Assembly (NCBI RefSeq): GCF_003315135.1
Contig: NZ_QNRK01000032.1
Location: forward strand, 20,926-84,925
Origin: Roseiarcus fermentans
GTDB lineage: Bacteria; Pseudomonadota; Alphaproteobacteria; Rhizobiales; Beijerinckiaceae
DNA length: 64,000 nt
Direction of reading: 5' to 3'
Part shown: piece after piece, positions 14,772 to 23,273 of the stretch
Numbering within the stretch: the first letter of the stretch is position 1
Layout of the letters: the number at the start of each line of letters is the position of its first letter
Notes under the pieces: generated by a model
Seen by the model: only the letters and a program-made list of their open reading frames with translations
Database searches by the model: none
What the model was told of the DNA's origin: nothing
Position numbers and translations under genes: made by a program

Positions 14772-16463
14772 TTGAACGTCATCGTCTATGCGATCCCTGT
14801 CTTCGTCGTCCTGATGGCGGCGGAGTTCGCGATCGGGGTCGCGACCGGGCGCAACGTCTACCGGCTCAACGACGCGATCGGGTCGCTGACCGCGGGCATC
14901 CTCAGCCAGATCAGCGGCGTGTTCATGCTGGCGCTCAGCGTCGGCATCTATGTCCTTGTCTATAAGCATTTTTCTTTAGTCGCAATGCGGGCGGACGACT
15001 GGCGGGTGTGGGTCGGCGCGCTGATCGCCTACGATTTCCTGTACTACTGGAACCATCGCATCGACCACGAGGTCGGCCTGTTCTGGGCGGCCCACGTCGT
15101 CCACCACCAGAGCGACCATTTCAACCTGTCGACGGCGCTGCGGCAGTCGAGCACGGGCAGCCTGCTCGGCTGGATCTTCTATCTGCCGATGGCGGTGGCG
15201 GGCGTGCCGCCGGTGGTGTTCGTCGGCGTCGGCCTGATCGATCTCCTCTACCAGTTCTGGATTCACACCGAGCTCGTGGGCAGGCTCGGCTGGTTCGACC
15301 GGCTGTTCGCCTCGCCCTCGAATCACCGGGTGCATCACGGCGTCAACGACCGCTACCTCGACAAGAATTACGGCGGCATCTTCATCCTGTGGGACCGCCT
15401 GTTCGGCACCTTCGAGGTGGAAGAGGAAAAGCCGGTGTTCGGCGTGCGCGGCGGCTTGGGCTCGTTCGACGCGATCGGCGCCAACCTCGCCTATTACGCC
15501 ACCATGGCCGACCTTTGCCGGCGCGCGACCGATCCGCGGGACAAGCTGAAAGTGTGGTTCGCGCCGCCGGGCTGGTTGCCGGCCAACCTCCGGCCGGCGG
15601 CGCCTCCGCCGCCGTTCGACCCCCGCGCTTCCGCCCCATACGATCCGCCCGCCGGACCCGCGGCGTCGGGCCTCGCCTTCGCGGCGCTGATCGCGATGGT
15701 GTGCGCCACGGCTGCGTTCCTCGCCGGCGGCCCGAGCCTGCCGCTCGCCAACGCCCTCGCGGTGTTCTTCGCGCTCGCGGCGACCCTCTCGGCGATCGGC
15801 GCGCTGCTCGACGGGCGCCTGTCCGTCCTCGAGGCGGCGTTCGTTTTCGCCGCCGCGCTGACCTCGGCCGCCTTTTCCCTCGGCTGGCCGACGGTGGAGA
15901 TGGTGGCCAAGCCGCTCGCGCTCGCCTTGCTGATCGCCTCGTTCGCGCCGCGCCGCGGCGAGCCGTGGGTGAAGCGGCTGGTCCTGGCGGCGCTCGTCGC
16001 GTCGTTGGCCGGCGACGTCCTGCTGCTCTGGCCGGCGCTGTTCCTGCCCGGGCTGGTCGCGTTCCTGATCGCGCAGGTCCTCTACGGGCTCGCCTTTTCG
16101 CGCGGCGTCGGCTTTCTCCCGTCGCGCGCGGCGCTCGCCGCCGTGGCGGCGTTTGCGATTGTCGTGCTCGCGACGCTGTGGCCGGACATCGAGGCGGGCT
16201 TGCGCGCGCCGGTCGCTGCCTATGTCGCGATGCTCGGGCTGATGGTCGCGCAGGGCGCGGGCCGGGCGACGGCGCTCGCCGACCGTGCGTCGGCGCTCGT
16301 CGCGGTCGGCGCGGCCGTGTTCATGGCCTCCGATCTGACGCTGGCCCTGACGACCTTCGCCGGCGCGCCCGCTTTCGTCGCCCAGGCGACCTTGCCGACC
16401 TACTATCTGGCGCAGGCGCTGATCGCGTTCTTCGTCCTGCCGAGGAGCGGAGTCGATGGCTGA
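14772..16463 (+). CDS. sterol desaturase-family hydroxylase fused to a YhhN (lysoplasmalogenase-like) domain
   Basis: A 563-residue membrane protein with two parts. Residues 1 to about 270 are a fatty acid hydroxylase/sterol desaturase-family di-iron enzyme. Its histidine clusters include WNHRIDHE, HVVHHQSDH and NHRVHHGVND, set between membrane helices. After a Pro-rich linker (about 275-295) comes a second, entirely hydrophobic region of eight or so helices with YhhN/TMEM86 hallmarks: VASLAGDVLLLW, FLIAQVLYGLAF and GAAVFMASDLTLAL. The nearest animal analogues are alkylglycerol monooxygenase and lysoplasmalogenase, both ether-lipid-cleaving enzymes; the role here is inferred. The TTG at 14772 is chosen because AGGGG lies six bases upstream. 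The gene overlaps the next by eight bases. Confidence 0.8.
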   Translation: MNVIVYAIPVFVVLMAAEFAIGVATGRNVYRLNDAIGSLTAGILSQISGVFMLALSVGIYVLVYKHFSLVAMRADDWRVWVGALIAYDFLYYWNHRIDHEVGLFWAAHVVHHQSDHFNLSTALRQSSTGSLLGWIFYLPMAVAGVPPVVFVGVGLIDLLYQFWIHTELVGRLGWFDRLFASPSNHRVHHGVNDRYLDKNYGGIFILWDRLFGTFEVEEEKPVFGVRGGLGSFDAIGANLAYYATMADLCRRATDPRDKLKVWFAPPGWLPANLRPAAPPPPFDPRASAPYDPPAGPAASGLAFAALIAMVCATAAFLAGGPSLPLANALAVFFALAATLSAIGALLDGRLSVLEAAFVFAAALTSAAFSLGWPTVEMVAKPLALALLIASFAPRRGEPWVKRLVLAALVASLAGDVLLLWPALFLPGLVAFLIAQVLYGLAFSRGVGFLPSRAALAAVAAFAIVVLATLWPDIEAGLRAPVAAYVAMLGLMVAQGAGRATALADRASALVAVGAAVFMASDLTLALTTFAGAPAFVAQATLPTYYLAQALIAFFVLPRSGVDG

Positions 16464-17199
16464 ATCGCAACGACGCGGCGTCTGCGTGGTGATCGGGGCG
16501 GGTGACGGCCTCGGGGCGGCGGTCGCGCGGGCCTTCGCCCGCGAGGGACTCGCCGCCGTCGTCACCCGCCGACCGCGCCATCTCGACGCGCTGGAAACCC
16601 TCGCCGAAACCATCCGCGCCGCGGGCGGCGATGCGCACGCTTTCGGGCTCGACGCGCGCAACGAGGCCGACGTGGTCGCCTTCTTCAGCGAGGTCGAGCG
16701 AAGCATCGGGCCGATCGAGGTCGTGGTCTTCAACATCGGCGCCAACGTGCGGTTTCCCGTGGTCGAGACCACGGCGCAGGTCTATTCCAAGGTGTGGGAG
16801 ATGGGGGCCTTCGCGGGCTTCCTCGCCGGCCGCGAGGCGGCGCGGGCGATGGCGCCTCGGGGCAGGGGGACGGTGCTGTTCACCGGCGCGACCGCGAGCC
16901 TCAGGGGCGGCGCCGGCTTTTCGGCCTTCGCCGGCGCCAAGCACGCGCTTCGGGCGCTGGCGCAGAGCCTCGCCCGCGAACTCGGGCCGAAGGGGATTCA
17001 CGTCGCCCACATCGTCATCGACGGGGCGATCGACGGCGCCTTCATCCGCTCGCTCATGCCCGACGCCGCCGAGAAGCGCGGGCGCGAGGAGATCCTGGTC
17101 CCGGACGCGATCGCGAAGAACTATGTCTGGCTGCACCGCCAGGAGCGGAGCGCCTGGACGTTCGAGATGGACCTGCGGCCCTGGACGGAGTCCTTTTGA
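16456..17199 (+). CDS. SDR-family protein with Tyr-to-Phe at the active site
   Basis: A 247-residue classical short-chain dehydrogenase/reductase fold. The dinucleotide motif is VIGAGDGLG, the NNAG-equivalent is FNIGANV, and the strand before the active site is GTVLFTGATAS. The catalytic Tyr-x3-Lys is FAGAK here (Phe158, Lys162), so the usual proton-donating Tyr is missing. Some SDR lineages share this FAGAKHALRA pattern. The protein may use another catalytic residue or act on a carbonyl with Lys and Ser only. It overlaps the desaturase-YhhN gene and is joined to the next gene by an ATGA overlap, so the three are one operon. It could handle the aldehyde product of the first enzyme; this is inference. 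Confidence 0.8.
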   Translation: MAESQRRGVCVVIGAGDGLGAAVARAFAREGLAAVVTRRPRHLDALETLAETIRAAGGDAHAFGLDARNEADVVAFFSEVERSIGPIEVVVFNIGANVRFPVVETTAQVYSKVWEMGAFAGFLAGREAARAMAPRGRGTVLFTGATASLRGGAGFSAFAGAKHALRALAQSLARELGPKGIHVAHIVIDGAIDGAFIRSLMPDAAEKRGREEILVPDAIAKNYVWLHRQERSAWTFEMDLRPWTESF

Positions 17200-17816
17200 T
17201 GCAACCGGTGATCGAATTCATCTTCGACTTCGCCAGCCCCAACGCCTATCTGGCCTATCGGGCGCTGCCGCCGATCCTCGCGCGAACCGGGGCGCGGCTC
17301 GACATCAACCCCTGCCTGCTCGGCGGCATCTTCCAGGCGACCGGCAACAGGGCGCCGTTCGCAGCCTTCGCCGAGATCAAGGGCAAGTTGGAATACGAGA
17401 TTCTGGAGATCCGGCGCTTCGTCGCGCGGCACGGGCTCGACCGCTACGCCCTCAACCCCAACTTCCCGGTCAATTCGCTGATGCTGATGCGCGGCTACAT
17501 CGCAGCCTGCGATGAGGGCGTCGGCCCGGCCTATCTCGAGATGGGCCTCAGGGGCATGTGGGAGGAGGGTCTCAAGCTCGACGACCGGCACGTGCTGGCC
17601 GACGCGATCGACGCCGCGGGGCTCGATTCGGGAAGCCTGATGGCGGCCGTGCGGAGCGATCGCGTAAAGCAGAAGCTGGCCGACACCACCGCGGCGGCCG
17701 TGGCGCGCGGGGTGTTCGGCATTCCGACCTTCTTCGTCGGCCCGGAGATGTTTTTCGGCAAGGACCGGCTCGGTCAGGTCGAGGAGGCCGTCGAGGCGGC
17801 GAAGGCTTCGGCGTAG
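17199..17816 (+). CDS. 2-hydroxychromene-2-carboxylate isomerase / kappa-class GST-like
   Basis: A 205-residue thioredoxin-fold protein of the DsbA/HCCA-isomerase group. The N-terminus FIFDFASPNAYLAYRALP contains the SPNAY motif, where the Ser of the SPxxY segment replaces the redox Cys of DsbA. An all-helical insert follows, then the C-terminal cis-Pro strand VFGIPTFFVG. Family members isomerise hydroxychromene carboxylates with glutathione or act as kappa-class glutathione transferases. Here it is the third gene of the desaturase-YhhN operon (start codon overlaps the SDR stop), suggesting glutathione-dependent handling of a lipid-derived electrophile. It is cytoplasmic: no signal peptide. 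Confidence 0.85.
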   Translation: MQPVIEFIFDFASPNAYLAYRALPPILARTGARLDINPCLLGGIFQATGNRAPFAAFAEIKGKLEYEILEIRRFVARHGLDRYALNPNFPVNSLMLMRGYIAACDEGVGPAYLEMGLRGMWEEGLKLDDRHVLADAIDAAGLDSGSLMAAVRSDRVKQKLADTTAAAVARGVFGIPTFFVGPEMFFGKDRLGQVEEAVEAAKASA

Positions 17817-17834
17817 GCTGCGTCGCGAAGGCCG

Positions 17835-20114
17835 TCACCAACTCGGCGAGACGGTTGTCGCCGCGTTCCTCGCGATCACGTCGCGGATCGTTTCGACGCT
17901 CGCGGGTTTGTTGATATGGAGGTCGAAACCGGCGGCCCTGGCCGCCTCGGCCGTCTCCTCGCCCTCGCGCCGGGCGAGGCCCGACAGGGCGACGAGAGTG
18001 GGCCTGTGTGCGAGCGGCAGCGCGCGGATGCGGCGCGCCGTCTCATAGCCGTCGATGCCGGGCATGCGGATGTCGATGAAGGCGATGTCGGGGCCGAAGT
18101 CGGCCGCCGCCGCGACGCCGGCCTTTCCGCTATAAGCGACCCGGACTGGGACTCGGAAGCTCCTCAGCAACGTCGCGAAGCTGTCGGCGACGTCCCGATT
18201 GTCGTCGATGACCAGGACCTTGACGCCCATGTCCGCGCCGTCGTGATTCCCCTCGTCCCCCGGGACGCTCGACTCGGGCGTTTGGCTCTGGAGTGGAAGA
18301 CGGACGGTGAAGACGCTTCCCTGGTGCAGCCCGGGGCTGTTCGCCTCGATGGTCCCGCCGTGTAACTCCACCAGTCGCTTCGACAGCATGAGGCCGATGC
18401 CGAGGCCGCTCATCGGAGCGGGATCGGCCTGCATGAACAGGTCGAACACCCGCGGCAGAATCTCCGGGGCGATGCCGACGCCGTTGTCGGCGACCGTCAC
18501 CAGCGCATGCTCGTCCTCGCGCTCGACGCGGATCCGGATCGAGCCGTCGTCGTCCGTATACTTGATTGCATTGTGGATCAGGTTGGTGACGACCTGCGAG
18601 AGACGGGTGGGATCGCCGGTCACCGTCAGCGGCTCGGCGGGGAGCGTCACGTCGACGCGCAGGCGCTTGTCGTCGCGTTGCGGCCGGGTCGTCTCCAACG
18701 CCTCGCGCACCGCGAAACCGATGTCCACGGGCTCGCGGCGCAGTTCGATCTTGTCCCGGTTGATGCGCGAAACGTCGAGGAGGTCGTCGACGAGGCGGCC
18801 GAGATGGGCCGCCTGGCGCGCCATGAGGTCGATGATCCGTCCCGCCGTGTCCGGGTCGGCGGGCCCGTTCCCCAATCTCAGCGTCGAGACGCCGTTCTGA
18901 ATCGACGCCAGGGGGTTGCGCAGTTCGTGGCCGAGGACGGCGAGGAACTGGTCCTTGCGACGGTCCGCCTCCTGCAGGGATTCCTCCGCCCGCTTGTGCT
19001 CGGTGATGTCGGTGGCCGTGCACAGGAGCCCGACGATCTCCCCGCTGGCGTTCCGGCGCGGCTGAACGATCAGATCGTACCAGCGCGCCACGCCCCTGAA
19101 CGGAATTTGCAAGTCCTGCCGCGCCGGAACGCCGGTTTCGAGCACGCGCTGCTTGATCGCTATGACGGGACGAGCGTCCTCGGGGCTTTCGATGACCTCG
19201 GAGACGGTCTTGCCGACGACGTCCTCGGGCCTGAAGTCGGGGGCGGGATTCTGGATCCAGATGAAGCGCAGCTCCCGGTCGTGTTCGAAGGCCACGACCG
19301 GCGACGCGCGCAGGGCGGCCGCCATGCGTTCGTGCGCAAGGGACAGCCGCTCCTCGCTTTCGCGAATGGCGTCCTTGGCCTTCTCGCGCGCGGTGACGTC
19401 GATCGCGGTCCCGACCATTCGGACAGGGCGCCGGGGTTGTTCGGAAAAGCGGACGCGCGCGGAAATCTGGAGCCAGCGGATCGTCCCGTCCGGCCACGGA
19501 ACGCGCACGTCCTCGCACAGGCGGCCGTCGCCGGCCGGGTCGCGCGCGCGGGCAAGCGCGTCCGCGAACCGCTGGCGATCCTCAGGGTGAAGGTCCCGCT
19601 CGATCGCCGAGTTCAGGGACAGGGAGCCGTCCGGCGGGCGGCCGAACAGTTCGAGCATGCGCGCGTCGCGCTCGCAGCGTTCCTGTTCGAGGTCCCAGAC
19701 GAACGTGCCCATCTCGGCCGCCGCGAGTGCGAGCCGGAGCTTCTCTTCCTTGTCGCTCAGAGCGCGCCGCGCCGCGCGGCTGTGGTGGATGTCGAGGATC
19801 GCGCCGGCGAAACCGACGAATCCCAGGGCGTCGAAGCGCGGCGCGCCCGCGCCGAGCATCCATCGGTAGGAGCCGTTCCGCAATCGCACCCGCGCCGCGT
19901 GGCGAAAGGCGGTCCGCTGCGCGAGGCACGCCCTCAATTCATCGGCCGCGGCGGGCGCGTCCTCCGGGTGTATGGCGTCCAGCCAGCCGCATGGCGAAGC
20001 CTCCGACGGCGTCTGACCGGTCAGGTCCGACCATGTCTCGTCAAAGCTGGCGGCGCCGGCGCCGTCCGTCGTCCACCTGACGACCCACAATTCATCTTTC
20101 GCGGTGTCGACCAT
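17835..20114 (-). CDS. hybrid sensor histidine kinase, PAS-rich, with receiver
   Basis: A 759-residue soluble hybrid kinase. Three PAS-type modules (about 1-110, 125-245 and 265-385; the first two with PAC-like tails AGAILDIHHSR and VGTAIDVTAREKAKD) are followed by HisKA (FLAVLGHELRNPLASIQNG), HATPase_c (NLIHNAIKYTDDDG, DNGVGIAPE, GLGIGLMLSKRLVELHGG) and a receiver (VLVIDDNRDVADS, FIDIRMPGIDG, KP near the end). It is typical of alphaproteobacterial orphan kinases. The signal is unknown. It converges with the isomerase gene and is separated from the cyclase by about 270 bases of relatively AT-rich DNA that should carry its promoter. Confidence 0.9.
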   Translation of the reverse strand: MVDTAKDELWVVRWTTDGAGAASFDETWSDLTGQTPSEASPCGWLDAIHPEDAPAAADELRACLAQRTAFRHAARVRLRNGSYRWMLGAGAPRFDALGFVGFAGAILDIHHSRAARRALSDKEEKLRLALAAAEMGTFVWDLEQERCERDARMLELFGRPPDGSLSLNSAIERDLHPEDRQRFADALARARDPAGDGRLCEDVRVPWPDGTIRWLQISARVRFSEQPRRPVRMVGTAIDVTAREKAKDAIRESEERLSLAHERMAAALRASPVVAFEHDRELRFIWIQNPAPDFRPEDVVGKTVSEVIESPEDARPVIAIKQRVLETGVPARQDLQIPFRGVARWYDLIVQPRRNASGEIVGLLCTATDITEHKRAEESLQEADRRKDQFLAVLGHELRNPLASIQNGVSTLRLGNGPADPDTAGRIIDLMARQAAHLGRLVDDLLDVSRINRDKIELRREPVDIGFAVREALETTRPQRDDKRLRVDVTLPAEPLTVTGDPTRLSQVVTNLIHNAIKYTDDDGSIRIRVEREDEHALVTVADNGVGIAPEILPRVFDLFMQADPAPMSGLGIGLMLSKRLVELHGGTIEANSPGLHQGSVFTVRLPLQSQTPESSVPGDEGNHDGADMGVKVLVIDDNRDVADSFATLLRSFRVPVRVAYSGKAGVAAAADFGPDIAFIDIRMPGIDGYETARRIRALPLAHRPTLVALSGLARREGEETAEAARAAGFDLHINKPASVETIRDVIARNAATTVSPSW

Positions 20115-20383
20115 GTGTCACTCGTCAAAACAGTCGAGGCGCAATCGCATCAGCGTGGGCGGACAGAGTCGCCCAAGACAATCGAAACATTGGCAAAGTT
20201 GTTGAACGAACGATACGCCCACACGCAATCGACAGCAAAAACCAATGGATGTTACGCTTGAATCGGTGTTTACAAAATAGGAATTCATGAATGCGCCTGA
20301 AAATATCCGATCGTCGGGCGCGCCGGCCTTGTATTATCCGCCGGTTCGGCGATCCGGTCGGGGACCACGGCGTTCGCCCGCAC

Positions 20384-21469
20384 TCATTGCAGTTCGGGCA
20401 ACGCGAACACCGCGCACGGCGCCGGGATTCCGCGCAACGCGTAGGTTCCGAGCGCCGACAGCGGCGCGTCGGTTTCCGCCGCGAGCGCGCCCGACGCCAG
20501 CGCCGTCCTGTGAAGCGGTCGGCACAGGCCTTCGAGGCGGCTGACCAGATTGACTGCGGGGCCGATCGCGGTGAAGTCGAGACGGTCGGCGGCGCCGATA
20601 TTGCCCCAGACCATCTCGCCCAGATGCAGCGCCGCGCCGAACGGCAGCGCCGGCAGCCCTTGGGCGCGCCTTTCGGTGTCCAGATGCGCCATGCCGAGCC
20701 GGGCGGCCGAGACGGCGCTGATCGCCGCGTCGCAGGCCACCCGCGGTTCCCGGACGACCGGGAAGATCGCCAGGACGCCGTCGCCGATGAATTTCAGCAC
20801 CTCGCCGCCGTAGGCGTGGACGGCGCCGGCGATGCGCTCGAACCATTGATTGAGCGCGGCGATCACCGCGACCGCGGGCTGGCTTTCGGAGAGCGCGGTG
20901 AAGGCGCGCAGATCGGCGTAGAGGAGCGCCGCCGCGATGGTCTCGCCTTCGTCGCGCCGGAGCGGCGCGGCGAGCACCCGGGCCGCGCTCCGCCGGCCGA
21001 TGTAGGCTTCCAGCGCCGCCGTCAGGGTCGCCCGGGCCGCGAGCGCCGAGAGCGGCGCGGCGCTGAAACGCGCCACGAGATCGAGTTCGTCTTCCTCTTC
21101 CGGCGTAAACGGCCGCGGTCCGACCCACGCCAGCGTCGGCCCATCCGGTCGCCGGCCGACCGGGGTTTCGCGCGCCGGGCCTGCCGCCACGCCAGCGAGC
21201 CAGCGCCGAGCCGCCCAGCCCCGCGGGCTCGCGGGCGCTATGCCTTCCGAGGCGAAGCCAACACGCTCGATGACGTCGCCGCTCACGGAGCGCCACAGAA
21301 AGGCGCGGCGGGCGACGAGCGGATGGGGGACGTCGAGGACGAGGGCGCCGCCGGCGAGCGGCAGGCGGTCGGCGACGAGGCGGGCCGCGAGGGCGGCCAG
21401 GAACTGGCCGGCGTCGGCCGCGTCCGCCGCGTCGTCCACGAGCCAAGCGAGGGTCGAGGTCATGCGCAT
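20384..21469 (-). CDS. class III adenylate/guanylate cyclase
   Basis: About 361 residues. An N-terminal region of some 165 residues has no obvious domain, followed by a class III cyclase catalytic domain. Metal-binding aspartates sit in LYADLRAFT and FIGDGVLAIF, and the dimer arm/transition-state region reads WGNIGAADRLDFTAIGPAVN then LVSRLEGL (conserved Asn and Arg). It should make cAMP (or cGMP) in the cytoplasm. The frame extends to a GTG at 21505, but that lies 21 bases from the divergent SRPBCC start; the internal ATG at 21469 is preferred, with 21463 also possible. Confidence 0.8.
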   Translation of the reverse strand: MRMTSTLAWLVDDAADAADAGQFLAALAARLVADRLPLAGGALVLDVPHPLVARRAFLWRSVSGDVIERVGFASEGIAPASPRGWAARRWLAGVAAGPARETPVGRRPDGPTLAWVGPRPFTPEEEDELDLVARFSAAPLSALAARATLTAALEAYIGRRSAARVLAAPLRRDEGETIAAALLYADLRAFTALSESQPAVAVIAALNQWFERIAGAVHAYGGEVLKFIGDGVLAIFPVVREPRVACDAAISAVSAARLGMAHLDTERRAQGLPALPFGAALHLGEMVWGNIGAADRLDFTAIGPAVNLVSRLEGLCRPLHRTALASGALAAETDAPLSALGTYALRGIPAPCAVFALPELQ

Positions 21470-21525
21470 GCCGCGATTGTCGGCTTGGCTGGGCGCTCTT
21501 GTCACGGGGTTAATCGGAGGCGCCC

Positions 21526-21993
21526 ATGTCGGACCCCCTCGTCGTCCGGCGCGAGACCTACATTGCGGCGCCGCGCGCCACGGTCTTCGCCTTCCTGACC
21601 GATCCGGAAAGGATCATCAGCTGGATGGGCGCCGAGGCGGCGACGGAGCCGCATCCCGACGGGCTCTATCTGGTCAGGGGGGTTGGCGGCGATCACGCGC
21701 GCGCGGCGCGCGGCGCGTTCCGCGAGGTCGTGCCGGTCCATCGCCTCGCCTACAGTTTCGGCTGGGACGCGAACGACGCGGTTCCGCCGGGATCGAGCCT
21801 CGTCGAGATCGACCTCGTGGAGAGCAACGGCGGCACGCTGCTGCGCCTCACCCACAGCGGGCTGCCCGACGCGCTCCAGTGCGCCAGCCACAGCGCCGGA
21901 TGGGCGCATTACCTCGACCGGCTCGGCGCCGCGGCGTCCGGCGACGATCCGGGCGAGGATCGCGGCCCGGCCGGAATTCACGCGGCCCGATAA
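21526..21993 (+). CDS. SRPBCC/AHSA1-like protein
   Basis: 155 residues with the START-like ligand-binding fold of the AHSA1 group. The opening LVVRRETYIAAPRATVFAFL followed by TDPERIISWMG is diagnostic, and the end carries SAGWAHYLDRLGA, matching the family's GW..YL..L helix. Members bind hydrophobic ligands or act with Hsp90-like partners; no specific ligand is evident here. GGAGG lies nine bases before the ATG. The gene is divergent from the cyclase. Confidence 0.85.
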   Translation: MSDPLVVRRETYIAAPRATVFAFLTDPERIISWMGAEAATEPHPDGLYLVRGVGGDHARAARGAFREVVPVHRLAYSFGWDANDAVPPGSSLVEIDLVESNGGTLLRLTHSGLPDALQCASHSAGWAHYLDRLGAAASGDDPGEDRGPAGIHAAR

Positions 21994-22241
21994 GGCCGAC
22001 CATCCTGCCGATGGTCTGGATTCGCAGCGGGACGCGGCCCGCCGCGCCCGTGTGGCGCGGCGCCGCGATGGCGATCCTCGGCATGGCCCTGATCGGCGAA
22101 CCGTGACCGCGACCCGGTCGGGCGCGTCATCGACAATGGGCTGTTGGGTTTCGCTCCCTTCTGTCGGCAAAACGCCAACGCCGGTGTCCGCCTCCGGCCG
22201 CAGGCTGGCTCAGGGCAATGAAAACACAGGGTTTTCTCCTT

Positions 22242-22257
22242 TGGCCCGCGGCTTGCT
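22242..22257 (+). promoter_or_regulatory. sigma-54 (RpoN) -24/-12 promoter
   Basis: TGGCCCG-CGGC-TTGCT matches the consensus TGGCACG-N4-TTGCW at every position but one, with the invariant GG and GC at the correct spacing. It lies 50 bases before the ferredoxin-ferritin start codon. An imperfect NifA-type upstream site (TGT-N10-CCA instead of TGT-N10-ACA) is at 22162-22177. The remainder of the 313-base gap holds nothing else I recognise. Confidence 0.65.
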
Positions 22258-22306
22258 CGGGAAGGGCGACGTCATGGTCGGCGTCGCGCCGCCCCAGAGG
22301 AGAGTC

Positions 22307-23194
22307 ATGGCCAACATTACCTTTTCATCCCCGTCGATGGCGCGGGACGTCACCGTCTACGCCGTCGCGGGCGACCGCGGCACCGTGCTGGCGATCGCCA
22401 AGGCCAACAAAATTCCGATTCCGTTCGACTGTCAGGACGGCGAATGCGGCTCGTGCCTGATCGAGGTGAAGCACCTCGATCCGCTGGCGCGCCACGCGAT
22501 CGCGCTGACGGAGAAAGAAAAGGAGATGCTGAAGCAGCTCGGCAAGATCACCAAGAAGGAAATCGTCGACGCCGAAGTCAACGACATGCCGCCGCGGCAT
22601 CGTCTCGCCTGCCAGTGCTTCGTGCGCCACGAGGACATTCTCGTCAGCTTCGAGGGCGACAAGTCGCTCCCCGCGGTGGCTCCGCATACGACGCCGGCGG
22701 CGCGCCGCTACAAGGGCGGCATGGTGATCGCGACCGTCCCCGACTTCCTCGGCTACGTCGCCAAGGTGGAGGCCGACGCCGCCCTGCATTTCGACGACCT
22801 CGCCAAGGCGATGACCGCGAGCAAGGCCGACGATCTCGCAACCCTGTTCACCCAGCTCGCCGGTCAGTCGCGCACGCTGGCCGAGGGCGCCAAGGCGCAG
22901 GCGGCCGGCGCCGACGCGGACAAGGAGGTCCCCGACGACTACGTCTGGCCGCACTATGCGACGCCGGAGGCCGACGCCCTGTGGGCGGGCGACGCCACGC
23001 TGTCGCGGCTCGACGCGCTCAAGGCGTCGCTGATGGGCGAGCGCCGGTGCTACGAGTTCTACGTCGCCGCCGAGGCGACGGCGAAATCGCCCGAGGTCGC
23101 CAAGGCCGCGCGCCCGTTCATCAAGGCCGAGGGCGAGCGGGTGAAGGTGCTCGAGGCCTGGATCACCCGTGAGGAATGGGCGGCCAAGCACTGA
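22307..23194 (+). CDS. [2Fe-2S] ferredoxin fused to a ferritin-like domain
   Basis: 295 residues. Residues 1 to about 110 are a plant-type ferredoxin with cluster ligands CQDGECGSC and a distal Cys in RLACQC. From about 135 to the end is a rubrerythrin/ferritin-like four-helix region (FLGYVAKVEADAALHFDDLA to EGERVKVLEAWITREEW). Compared with the paralogue encoded next door, residues at diiron-ligand positions are changed: SRMH becomes SRTL, and EESEHVAALE becomes AEGERVKVLE. The ferritin half may thus be structural or bind iron differently. The start at 22307 follows AGAGGAGAG. The sigma-54 promoter suggests induction by NifA/NtrC-type activators, so a role in electron supply or oxygen protection for nitrogen fixation is plausible but inferred. 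Confidence 0.85.
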   Translation: MANITFSSPSMARDVTVYAVAGDRGTVLAIAKANKIPIPFDCQDGECGSCLIEVKHLDPLARHAIALTEKEKEMLKQLGKITKKEIVDAEVNDMPPRHRLACQCFVRHEDILVSFEGDKSLPAVAPHTTPAARRYKGGMVIATVPDFLGYVAKVEADAALHFDDLAKAMTASKADDLATLFTQLAGQSRTLAEGAKAQAAGADADKEVPDDYVWPHYATPEADALWAGDATLSRLDALKASLMGERRCYEFYVAAEATAKSPEVAKAARPFIKAEGERVKVLEAWITREEWAAKH

Positions 23195-23218
23195 GCGCCG
23201 GCCGCAGGTTTCCCGCTT

Positions 23219-23250
23219 CCACGCCCCGGCGGCTCGCCGCCGGGGCGTGG
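23219..23250. terminator. 15-bp hairpin between the fusion gene and its paralogue
   Basis: CCACGCCCCGGCGGC pairs perfectly with GCCGCCGGGGCGTGG around a two-base centre. It is placed 24 bases after the stop of the fusion gene and 23 bases before the start of the rubrerythrin gene. There is no T-tract. It may act as an mRNA processing or partial termination point that sets different expression of the two cistrons. Confidence 0.5.
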
Positions 23251-23273
23251 ATACGTTCGTTGGAGGAGAGATG

